Assembly (NCBI GenBank): GCA_964017145.1
Contig: CAXHKQ010000330.1
Coordinates: 1 to 19,900, forward strand
Direction: 5' to 3'
Source of the DNA: Agrocybe praecox
Lineage: Eukaryota > Basidiomycota > Agaricomycetes > Agaricales > Agrocybaceae
Length of the DNA stretch: 19,900 bases
Each line of letters begins with the position of its first letter. Within the stretch, counting starts at the first letter, position 1. The position numbers and the translations under genes were made by a program. Below are positions 8,673 through 18,423 of this stretch, in pieces. The notes beneath the pieces were generated by a model that saw nothing but the letters and a program-made list of their open reading frames with translations, was not told the DNA's origin and did no database searches.

Positions 8673-11600
8673 ATGGAGCCCACCCAGAAGCCGTTCGTCT
8701 GCAAGTCGCCCGGCTGCACGCAGAGCTTCACCAACGAGGACCACCTGACCGTGCACCTGAAGAAGCACACGATGAGCCTGCACCTCGGTCACGACAGCAA
8801 GGCGGCCTCGTTTGTTGGTAAGATGCTGACACATACCATTCGCCCATTCCGCCCATTTGTTCTAACCATTTAGTCCCCCATCAACCAAGCTGATCAAACA
8901 CCCACGCCCACACGTCTCATCCGCAACCTCGACGAGATCGGCCTGTTCGACGGCATCATCGTGAATCCGTTCGACGAGACCTTTCGGCGCGCCGTCGAAG
9001 CGAAGACCACCTGCACGGTCAGCAAACATCCGGAGGTCGCCACTGGCGCCAGCACGCCAGCTCAAACAGTCGGCTCTTGCGCCCAGGCAACGACGCTCTG
9101 CGATGACGCCTCCTCGTCGACCACGGCAATGGCGGCCGCGGACGCCGGCAAATGCTGTGCGGCGCAAAACGAGAACGAGACGCTGAACACGCCCCATGTG
9201 CTGCCCTATCACGATGTGACGGCGGCCGATTGTCGGTATGTCGCGTCGCCGATGGACAATGCGCAGCGGACGCTGTGCGAGACGGTGGAGAAGTGGCGCT
9301 CGGCGGTGGCTCAGTCGACGGCGTCGTCGGCGTCGGAGAAACCGACGTCGCCGACACACGGGGAGTCGCAGACGCAGCAGCAGACATCGTCGATGAGCAG
9401 GCCTCGATTCGTTCGACGAGTGTCGCGAGAACCGGCTCAAGGTAAGGATGAGAAATTTTTGAACCTTTGGACCTTTGGGATACAAACAAAACGCAAGAAC
9501 AAATTTTAAGTTTGAAGGTAACCTCTTGTACAACTTCGAAGTTGTCGAAGCCGATTTTCAAAAAACAACATGTCCTCAATTTTGTTAATTAATTTTATAA
9601 TCGTTCTTCAAGATAATTTGAACGTTTTACTGTGTTTTCGCATTGAGAAAACATGTAGGGTAAATACAGGGTGACCATAAATAACCCGTAGAACATTTGG
9701 GGCAGCCTGCCATGGTGGTTACTTATTGCATCACATTTGTTTTGCCTTTGATGTGTTCTCTGAGATTGTATGTATTTGACATTTCGTCAAAACCCAGTTA
9801 GAAGCGGTCCTTCGTCGTTAGGTACGATTGCGAAAAAATAAGTGCTATTTTGAATATGTTTTCAGTGTATTTCAGTGTAAAACACGTAAGATTGCGATCG
9901 CTCGTGAGATTGGAAAGAATCGAGTATCGAGGCGGAAAATGGAGATTTGTTAACATATAATCAAGGCAAGTGAAGCGCCTCACTTTTAGAAACAAGCGAG
10001 TGAATCCCCAAAAAAATAAAAATAACGACCGGAACATGTGCACTGGACGTCCCAGCAACTCTGAAGTCGTTGAAAATCGTCAAAACCCGCAGTCCGTCAC
10101 AATTAGGGCTGGAATTGGCGACAACGTCAAAAAACGCAATTTAGACATTCTAACAAGACTCAGCGCCTGCCCACGTGGTCATATTCAAAAACGCGTGAAC
10201 AAAAACTGTTTTCCTGATTTTATATAGTCTGCAGAATGGCGCCTTACTCGGCCGATCTGAATCCGAATGATTACAGTGACGGTCAAAGGCGTGTTCAAAG
10301 ACTCACAAAATGTTGGAGGCCTTAAATCAAATACAACCTATGCTCAGAATTGTCAAGCAACATGAAGATTACAATATTTACAGGGTACCTCGTTAAAACG
10401 ATCTTTATAATCGCTTGACAGTTTTAAGCATAGTGGGAAATATCACAAGAAAAAGTGACAGAGAGAGATATTTACGTCAATCAAAATACATATTCTAGAT
10501 TAGTCTTACCCGAAAACATTAACATTTGATTTGGCTTGAATTGATGATTAACCTGATCGCTATCGCGTGTTGACGCTGGGCAGACAGATTAGTTTTCAAA
10601 TTGAATTTATAATTTGTATAGTCCAGCAAAACCAAAACCGAAATCCGCTGAGATATCAATAACCCAATGAAACATCAACCGATTTACATGAAATTTTCTT
10701 CTCCGTGTTCATGAAGAACGAAGTAATAAGTAATAATAAATAATAACAAACCACGACCGACAATTCAAAATCGAGTCCGGAAAATAGGGAAATCGTGGAA
10801 TTTAAAAAATTGGACGAATAAATGATTACGACACAGAATCCAAACCCTATCGGAAAAAATATTCGAAACTGACACGTGTATTACGGAACAAAATGAATGT
10901 TCCATCGATTTTTGACCAGCGGTTCTAGAAATGGTTCAGGTTCAGGTTCATCGTTTATATTTTTTATGCTGAATGATTTCAAAACAAATTAATCGTTGGA
11001 AAGATATCAAAGGAGATATCAAAAGTAATTCATCAATCCATCAATTCTCAACAACCCTAGCACATCACCACCACCAGCAGGCAACTGCCGCCAGAACTCC
11101 CAATGCAGCGGATCGATTACGCGCCTCTGGCGCTGATGCATCTGCCATTCCGCTCAAAATGCCCAAACTCGTGAAACTCTCGTCACCGCTGATTGCCGGC
11201 CAACCGGCGCAGCCACAGCCAATATGCGAGGCCGCTGAACTGGATCGCCAGCAGCTGGTGCCCAAGCTGACGCCCATCGTTACGCCACCAGAACCGCTGC
11301 CGCCACCATCGCAAGTGCTCGTCGACCTGACGGCGGAAACGGTGCGCGAGAAACTCAAGCGTCAGATTGTGCAGAAAGCACAGCATGTCGCCAGTGCCGG
11401 CGGCGGCGGCGGCGATGGCCAGACCAGAGCAGCAAGCTTGGAGGAGCCGAAGACCGGCTCTTCGGAGGAGAACCGGTCGCCACCGACGGCGGCTGCGGCG
11501 GCGAATGATAGCAGATTGGGTGGTGGCGGAAGTATTGGCGAGCGGAATCGCGCGGCTGCGCAACGATACCGGTCGAAGATGAAGGAGTGGAAGGTGCAGC

Positions 11601-12626
11601 TGACGCAGTCGAATGCGCGACTGGAGGCGGAGAATCGGACGCTGCGGGCGCAGGTGGAGCGGCTGAACGCGCTGCTGTCGGCGCATCAGCAGTGCTCGGT
11701 GACGAAGGCGATGGCGGAAGGTGAGGATCATAATTTTGAATTAGCGTTAAGGGACAACTTAATTCTGTCTGTTCATTCTACAGAACATTCATGACGTTCC
11801 ATACGATTTGAATGAATTTGTCTAATTTTACTTGGACATTTTTTTTACATCGTTGGCTATTAAAACACTGTTTGTAGATCCTTTTTTTGCCGAATTAAAA
11901 ATATTTTCAATATTGTGTGAGTTTTTATCATATCATGGTTTTTGATATCTTGTTTTGTTGAACCCATTACATTCACCGTAACCGAGAGAAAGGTCAGTGG
12001 TGAAAATCGTTCTATTCTAAATGTGCTCGTACGCTTCTCTTACGAACGATAGCCCCAGAAGTATCAAGAAGGTAATCAAACGTTTCGCAAGAACTTAATG
12101 CGTGAAAACAAGTTTCTGGGTTTTCGACTTCTCTCACTTGATTCAAGATCAACGCCTTATTAGTTTTCTTGATTTTCTAAAAGTTGTCTGTTGTCTGCAA
12201 ATAATTCGAAACATTCGAATGCAATATGCGTCCCATTTTGTGGTGAATCGACCATTCAATCAGCTATTTGTAGGAGTAGACGACTTTCAAATGTGCACGG
12301 ATTTAAATTTGAATCCTGAAGTAGTTGTAGTTGTTGTAAGTTAGGAAATTCCGATCCACTTCAATCAACGATAAATAAATCCCAATATTCTTTCGCATAT
12401 TCCATTACCAGGCAACTGCATTCCCGTCGGACCGCCCAAAATGATGATCAAACCCGCCAGCAGCACAAATAAACGCCTCATCCGACCACACCGGCCGACC
12501 ACCACACATCCGACATCGCGTCCCGTCGCAGTGCCCACGACGGCGAACAACGGCGCAGACGACATCACCACAAATCCAATGTACATTCTAGTTAATCAAC
12601 ACAAGCCGCCCAAGTGCCCGAGCTGA
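8673..12626 (+). CDS. Atf-2: ATF-2 class bZIP transcription factor with N-terminal C2H2 finger, complete
   Basis: Exons are 8673-8817, 8890-9441, 11061-11720 and 12412-12626, all junctions phase 1, 523 codons plus TGA (human ATF2 is 505). Residues 10-32 form one C2H2 finger (C10, C15, H28, H32) containing FTNEDHL, a hallmark of ATF2/ATF7/CREB5. It is followed by ADQTPTPTR, where Thr52-Pro and Thr54-Pro line up with the JNK/p38 sites Thr69/Thr71 of human ATF2, and by LDEIGLFD. The middle is low-complexity Ser/Thr/Ala/Gly. The basic region starts at E393 (ERNRAAAQRYR, N395 and R403 being the core contacts) and leads into a zipper with leucines at 413, 420, 427 and 434, then AHQQCSVTKAM as in ATF2. 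The protein is a nuclear CRE-binding dimer expected to respond to stress kinases. The start was chosen because it sits just before the finger, as in the family, in gccATGG context; the frame stays open upstream to 8475. Confidence 0.94.
9442..11060 (+). other. ATF-2 intron 2 (1.6 kb)
   Basis: Phase 1 is kept from PAQ|G to AHHHHQQ. It contains the transposase relic (9667-10390). The remainder, 10391-11060, is AT-rich with nothing recognised. Confidence 0.85.
9667..10390 (+). mobile_element. Decayed Tc1/mariner-like (IS630 superfamily) element with transposase relic
   Basis: A left-end-like CAGGGTGACCATAAATAACC starts at 9668 after a TA. Transposase pieces follow: a helix-turn-helix-like stretch at 9885-9953 (KIAIAREIGKNRVSR), a GRP linker and second DNA-binding-like segment within 9970-10227 (TGRPSNSEVVENRQNP), the catalytic-domain box APYSADLNPNDYS near 10239-10277, and MLEALNQIQPMLRIVK near 10311. 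The pieces lie in different frames with stops between them, and most of the catalytic core is absent. No right end was found. It is dead and non-coding. Confidence 0.75.
11721..12411 (+). other. ATF-2 intron 3 (691 bp)
   Basis: The donor follows AMAE and the acceptor precedes NCIPVGPPK, phase 1. It is AT-rich. The only recognisable content is a diverged repeat at 11975-12043 shared with the hAT-like element. Confidence 0.8.
11975..12043 (+). repeat. Diverged repeat shared with 14996-15062
   Basis: About 66 bp align with 14996-15062 at close to 80% by eye, sharing TAACCG, GAGAAA, GTCAGT, GAAAATC, TGCTCG and ACGCTT in the same order and orientation. It may be a fragment of the same hAT-like family, but no ends are present here. 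Confidence 0.55.
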
Positions 12627-12739
12627 GTGAGTGCTAAAGTGCTAACACAAAGCACAAAGCATCATCAGTGTATTCAATAGCCGATTGGACCGATATACAA
12701 TTGAACAATATATAAAACTATACATAGACAGACCATATT
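12627..12739. other. Tail-to-tail 3' UTR junction of ATF-2 and HAUS3
   Basis: Only 113 bp separate the two stop codons. No canonical AATAAA occurs on either strand; AT-rich hexamers such as AATATA and TATAAA lie near 12706-12716. The 3' UTRs of the two convergent genes probably overlap. Confidence 0.5.
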
Positions 12740-15700
12740 CTAGTTCTTACGCATTATGCCCGAGATCGATTTGGCGGCCGGGGCGACCGCGCTGGGCGCC
12801 GGCTGGCTGGCCACCGCTTTGGCTGCCAGCTTGATGGATTTGATGACGCGCAGCAGCATTTTCGGTTCGGTGAGATAGTAGACCCACAGCAGACGTTTGG
12901 CCTGCATGAACTTGTTCTTGTTCTGTGTTGCCAAAGACGAAAGTAAAAGAACCAGATTACTGTCAGATTGCAATAACGATTTGAGGTATTTGTCGCCTCA
13001 CCATTGGTGTCGTATACTGATTGATATAGTTAGCTTTGAATTCGCCGATTTGGCTCTCGATCTCCGACACCAGCAAGCGAATGGCGTGCAGTTGGTTCTT
13101 CATGTGCAAATCGTAGAGCACCAGCTGCGCGTTCGGACTGGCTCGCACGAAGGAGTTGTACGAGGCCTCTTGTTGCGCTCTGCGGATGAGAATATACATA
13201 AAATGGTAAGTTGTCAGTGGTTTTTAAATTAAATTGAATATACATTTTTGCAAAATCTTAAGAGAAAGTCTTCGTTGAAAACCTAAAACAAATCAGAGTA
13301 GAAGTAAAAGGCAATAAATGTTGAAATTTGTGGCGCGGGTATAAGAACTATTGGCACTATCAATGGTATAGCAGTCCAAAGATGCCAAAAATACTGTTCA
13401 TTATGACAATATTTGCTATTAAGGGCCGTTGAACAGAACAGAAGGAGACTCGGTCGCTGAAAGCCAGCTAGACCAAAATTTTCCAGAAATAATGAATTTC
13501 ACGTTAATCGTGTCATCATTCCACCTCTATTATAATATGTTATGTCGGTTTTTAGGTCTAAAAGTATGATCAATAGATCGTTTCAATGCTTTAGCCTACG
13601 GTGGGTAAAAAAGTATCTGGGAATTAGTTTTTTGTCCTTTCCCAGGCTGACTTATCTCTGAATCAAACAAGAAAGCGATATCAGATATTTCTTCCCATAT
13701 TAAAAATCCTTGTTTTGTCTTTGGTTAATATAGCGATAGTTTGAAATTTGGATTTTTTCGTCATATTTTAATAGCTATTGCAAGAAAACTACTATAATCT
13801 TTTTCTAATTTTGGTGCATCAATTACTACACATTAGGGATTGCAGATTATCGGAGGTTTCTTATTATCGGTAATCGATAATTAAGAAGTCCATTATCGTT
13901 ATCGTTATCGATAATACGATAATAACAAGTTCACATTTTAGTGTGCTTTTCCAGAGTTTTTTTTAACCTTTATTCGCGATTTTTCGACTCATTAGCTCCA
14001 TACGAGAGTGTTATCAAAGTACTGTCAACGTTCTTGGATAATAATTAATTGATATTATAGACCGATCGAAATGTATTTCAAGCCCTTAGAATATTTTAAA
14101 GCAAAAATTGTATCTCGGTATCAAATTTGAATACATATTATTAAGTCAAACTATACGAAAAAAACGCATCAAGAATATAGTAATAGGAATTTGAATTATT
14201 GTTTATAAAAGTATTAACTATTCCGATTCTCACGAAAAAATATATTATGCTGAGAAATGCTCGAGATTTATCGGATCTATCGGATTTCCATAATTCGACA
14301 TTGAAAGTATAATTTGGATCAATTCCATTATGTCCTTCTATTATATATACAGTAAAACCTCTCTAAGCCGGAATCGCACGGGACCGACAAAAAATTCCGG
14401 CTTAGCGGAGTTTCCGGCTTAGGGAGGTCTTTTTTCCAAGACCTAAAAGAATCTCGAAAAACGGTACACATGAAACATGAGTTCAACGTTGTATTAGAAT
14501 ACCCGTAAAAACCATTAATCCACAGATAAACTGTTTGGAGTCATTTTATTCTACTATTTTTGTCACTTCAAGGTAATTCGATGAAAAATCTTTTCGTCGG
14601 ATACTTCGATTTGAGAATTTCGCACAATTTGTAACGAGTTATAACGATTCGTGTACGTCGAAAATGCAGGAAAACAGATGGTTCGAACTGTACTTAAATT
14701 GTTACTGTTTCTAATGATTTTAACTGATGATTTTATATGAAAAAACAACATTTTCCGTCTTACAGAGGTTCAGTGAACACAGAGAATTTGTAAAATGGTT
14801 TCCGTTTCCGGCTCAGAGAGTTTCCGGCTTACAGAGGTCGATTTTCATACAAATCGTGTTCAAGGTTCTCGGGACCTGAGCAAATTTTCCGGCTTAGCGA
14901 GGATTCCGGCTTAGGGAGGTTCCGGCTTAGGGAGGTTTTACTGTAATTGATAAAATCAATACAGTTGTCCATTGAATTTGAACACGAAACAATCTCCCTA
15001 ACCGCGAGAAACGTCAGTCAGAAAATCTTTCATTTGAAAATCTGCTCGAACGCTTTTCTCACTGACGCTTCTCATGAGAATCGCGTAAAATTGACAGTAT
15101 GTCTCTCTGATAGCGTTCGCAGTCAGGGTGAATGCCACTTGGTTGACGACATTTGTTATAAACGGTCAATTTATTCGAAAATAGTCAAATTGGGGAAGAC
15201 AAAAAAATTATCGTATTATCGATAATTGTTGGCCGATAATTATCGAAAACGATTACAGCTAGATGAGCGATATTATCGATAATACCGATAACGATAATAT
15301 CGGACTGCAATCCCTACTACACATGTACCCAATCTTTCAGTGCATTTTTTTGATCTCACAAGTGCTCCCCTCCATCGATGAAAACCATCCATCGACCCAT
15401 TTTCCGTTTTTCTCGAATGTTTCGAAGTGTAGGCCTTGAAGTACGTGTCTCATCTAAGAAAAATAGTTAATCGGAAGTCGACAGGTCTCGAGTACAGCTG
15501 GGCGAATTGAAGCTACCACCTTAGCGAAGGAATGGTTATATGGACCACTTTGTCTGAATGCTCGAAAAATTCGAATGGAAAATATTGTTGAAAACCATGT
15601 TTTCGTGATTTCGAATCGAATTTAGGCGATTTTTGTTCAAATTGTGCTTTAAATTATTTGTTTATCCTTGGTTACGACGTTATTAACGGATTGGACGGTT

Positions 15701-17894
15701 TTAAGTTTTGTCCAATTCATTTTTGCCCAATATTCCTGCTGATCCCATCACAAATACACCTTTGTCGACCTTACAATTTGGCAATCAATATTTTCGGATT
15801 CCTAGGCGATATTTGTAATTTTCATTTTATCGCCAACTGAAATCAGTTGGAAAATGCATAATTTCGCATTCAGTTTTCCACTTGCCGCACGTAATCGTTT
15901 TTCGACACAAACATCGACATATTCAACAGCGCATTATGCTTGCAATTAACTCTTAATCGTTTGGAAAATAGCTGTATGCTGAAGATCAAGGTTGCACCTT
16001 TCCAATGATGTATAACATGGCCACATAAACCATCAAACGAATCCAGCAACAGCTGGTTTTCCAAATCCCAAGTTTAAACTATCGCAACTGGTAAAATATT
16101 ACTAGTCACTGGATTGAAGTAGAAAAATCCACATATTCTTAAATGAAAGGCAATAGAATAGCGCTAAAAATAATCTAATCAGAACAAATTAAAAACATCG
16201 TTTTTGGTATTCTAGTTAACACTTACACCTCCTTCAGCTGCTCGGCCACCTCCCAGTGCATTTGCGGCGCACTCAGCGCCCTCAAACTATTCCCCACCAT
16301 CAGCATCAGCCGCTCGTACGCCCCAGCACCACCGGCCACCTCCACGCCGCCCATCTTCAGCACCTGCGGCGCATGCACGCCAATCGCCTGCCTCACAGCA
16401 GCCATAAACCAACTATTCAGCGCCTGGGCTCTGCCGCACCCATCCGCCACCGCTCGCTGCATCAGCTCCGTCCGCCTGGCCACCGCCATCGCCTCCTGCC
16501 CATACCCCTCCAACACCCCCTGCACTCCCCTACTCCGCAACCTCTCCAAATCGAACTGCATCAGCAGCCACACCACCTCCGCATTCAGCAGATCATCGGC
16601 CACCACCTGCTGCACCTGGCGCATCATCGCCAGCCGCGTGGCCGCCCTCCGCAGCTTCGCCCTCGTATTCTCGTACGCCGCCTGCTCCACCTGCAGCCCG
16701 GCCAGCTGGCGCAGCACAAACGTCAGCGCATCCAACGCATTCTCCAGCTCCGCCGCCAAATAGCCCTCGTTCAGCTGGCGCAGCTCCGCCGTCTCGGCGG
16801 CCAGCGACCAGGAGCGCCCACTAGCACTGCCGCCGCCGCCGGGCAGCTGCCACTTGTCCAGCACGTCGCTGCGATGCAGCTTCTGGTAGGCGGCCCAGTT
16901 CATCTGCTGGCGCGCCAACTCGATCGAGCTGCGATAGAGCTTGTGATTGATGATCTCCAGCTGGCCGACGGTCGCGGCGGAGTCGCCGGAGGCATCTGCG
17001 CCGCCGCCGTGGCCACTGTTGGCCGAGCCGCACGAATCGTCGAACGCATCGAAGGCATCGTCCGCACCGCCATTCTGCAGCCGGAAATTGTTCTGCATGT
17101 ACTGGTCCAAGTACTTGCAGAACGCGTCGCACTGCTGGTAGTACTGGTGCATGCCCATCTGATGGACGAAGACCGGCGTCAGCTGATCGGCGGCATAGAA
17201 GCGGTTCAGATCGCGGATGCGCCGCTGGTTCTCGAGCTGAGCGGTCTGGACGGCGCCGGCGGTGGCCAGGCACTGTTCGGTGAGCGCCTGCTCTTCGGTC
17301 TGGATGCGCTGGCGCCGGAGCTGGGTGGCGGTGATCTGCTGGACGGTCTTGGAGTTGGTTTTTCTGAAGGAACGAGAAAGATAAGTTGAGAAGAGCCGAA
17401 GAGTACGTTGTGGTAAAACTCGCGTACGTACTTTGTGTCCTCGATCAGCTTGGCCAGCTCCGCATCGATGTCCTTGCACAGTTGGATTTCAGTCTTGAGT
17501 TCGGCGTGCTCGGCGTCGGTGAGCGCGATGTCGGCGAGATCCGCCTCGAATTCCTGCGATTGGCGATCGAGTTGGTCGGCGGTGAGGACGCTGTTCTCGT
17601 CCAGCAGGTCGCGGTATCTGCGCGGATGGGAGGAATGGGTATAATCTAGATCGTGAGCTGCCGCAATGGGGGCCAATACGCACTGTCGCAGTTCGGTTTC
17701 GGTGTAGAGCATCTCCTCGGTGACGTTCGTGCAGAACCAGTTGAGGAACTTTTTGTACTTTTCGCTGCAGAGGAACCATTCGTCGGCGCCGATGCGCCGC
17801 AACAGGTCCAGCTTCTGTGTGGAGATGTGGAGCGATTAGAGAGGGATCGAGAACGATATGGCGGAACACGAACCTTGTTGCGGGCGTCGTCCAT
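12740..17894 (-). CDS. dgt3: HAUS augmin-like complex subunit 3 (dgt3), complete
   Basis: On the minus strand the exons are 17874-17894, 17684-17814, 17432-17617, 16227-17363, 13002-13179 and 12740-12922, giving 611 codons plus TAG (human HAUS3 is 603). Augmin binds spindle microtubules and recruits gamma-tubulin for branching nucleation; subunit 3 is one of its long coiled-coil members. Family features seen: the N-terminal block with FLNWFCTNV at residues 30-38, followed by TETELRQYRDLLDE, matching the HAUS3 start (human FLKWFCGNV then ELEAF). Long Gln/Glu/Leu-rich helices follow, and the C-terminal block has KANYINQYTTPM joined to NKNKFMQAKRLLWVYYLTEP, comparable to the human end. Two Gly/Asp/Ser low-complexity insertions (residues about 210-241 and 288-296) interrupt the helices and look lineage-specific. 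Introns are 59, 66, 68, 3,047 and 79 bp; the 66 bp one has no stop codon. Recognition rests on the two conserved ends; the middle is only weakly family-like. Confidence 0.92.
13834..15316. mobile_element. Non-autonomous hAT-like DNA transposon, 1,483 bp, with 8 bp target-site duplication
   Basis: The ends are TAGGGATTGCAG and its exact inverse CTGCAATCCCTA. Both are flanked by the identical 8-mer CTACACAT (13826-13833 and 15317-15324), which fits the hAT target preference nTnnnnAn. Inside each end lie many TTATCG/CGATAA motifs (13847-13925 and 15208-15302), as expected for subterminal transposase-binding repeats. No transposase frame is present. About 594 bp of its length is a second inserted element. 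Confidence 0.9.
14350..14943. mobile_element. Nested 594 bp element with pogo/Tc1-like ends and TA duplication
   Basis: The left end CAGTAAAACCTCTCTAAGCC is matched in inverse at 14921-14943 with one mismatch, both ends next to TA (14348-14349, 14944-14945). Extra copies of CCGGCTTAG(C/G)GAGG lie just inside both ends. It has no coding capacity, so it would depend on a transposase supplied elsewhere. It sits inside the hAT-like element and must be the younger insertion. Confidence 0.85.
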
Positions 17895-18423
17895 GATCGC
17901 TTCTAGCTTTTAATATCGTTAAAAACTGATCGCGGACTCGCAACTTTTACGATTGCAGATTTGTTTACATCGCGCGATCGCGACAACAAACGAAAAAAAA
18001 TCAAACACCCGCATCTGACAGTTCGAAGCGCGAAATGCAGAAATGTCGTTGAACTCGTATTTGCGAAGATTTCGGAAGCTAGCGACACCTAGCGAACATG
18101 GTTGCTTGACAGCTGTCGCAGATGGAGAGAGGACGGTGTTTTATGGATACAATTTTACCTGTATTTCTCCTCTCTCTCTATTTGTGTGCATTTGCATTGT
18201 GCTGCGGGTTTGTATGTATTTGTTGTTGCACTCGCTGCGTGATCTCTGCGTGAGATTGTGTGTGATTTTTGTCTGGAGCCGTGTCCGCCGTGCGATTGAT
18301 TACACATCCGCAGGCAGCGCAAATTGCAAATTTTCTGCGTTCTAATTGCGAGCCATCTGCGGAGCCTATTGCGTGCACCAGCATTTCTTCCAGTTCCCTA
18401 GGAATACAGCCCAGCGTTCGACA
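17895..18423. promoter_or_regulatory. Shared head-to-head promoter region of HAUS3 and LEPROT
   Basis: The start codons of the two genes face away from each other across 529 bp, so both 5' UTRs and promoters must lie here. Visible elements are a 10 bp palindrome CGCGATCGCG (17973-17982), a CT-rich run ending near 18180, and a doubled GCAAATT at 18319-18332. No TATA box stands out. Several short open frames cross the segment but show no family resemblance, and I treat them as noise. Confidence 0.5.

Larger units (their letters stand above)
13180..16226 (-). other. Large HAUS3 intron (3.05 kb)
   Basis: On the minus strand the donor GTAAGT follows AEQLKE plus GT of a valine codon, and the acceptor CAG precedes AQQEASYNSF. 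It hosts the nested transposon pair at 13834-15316. The flanks 13180-13825 and 15325-16226 are AT-rich with no recognised gene; a small perfect hairpin (CCAACTGA/TCAGTTGG) lies at 15833-15850. Confidence 0.85.

Noticed and set aside
9019..9579. Arg/Ser-rich minus-strand frames opposite ATF-2 exon 2
   Set aside because: They are shadows of the low-complexity Ser/Thr/Ala coding strand, whose exon borders and phase are well supported.
15870..16064. 64-codon minus-strand frame (MENQLLLDSFDGLCGH...)
   Set aside because: It is short, lies in the HAUS3 intron, matches no family I recognise, and one such frame is expected by chance.
16256..17389. 377-codon plus-strand open frame opposite HAUS3
   Set aside because: It is an antisense shadow of the GC-biased HAUS3 exon, His/Arg/Gln-rich and without any family resemblance.
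18043..18345. 100-codon frame upstream of LEPROT
   Set aside because: It lies in the shared promoter/5' UTR interval, is Cys/Leu-rich from a TG-rich stretch, and has no family similarity.
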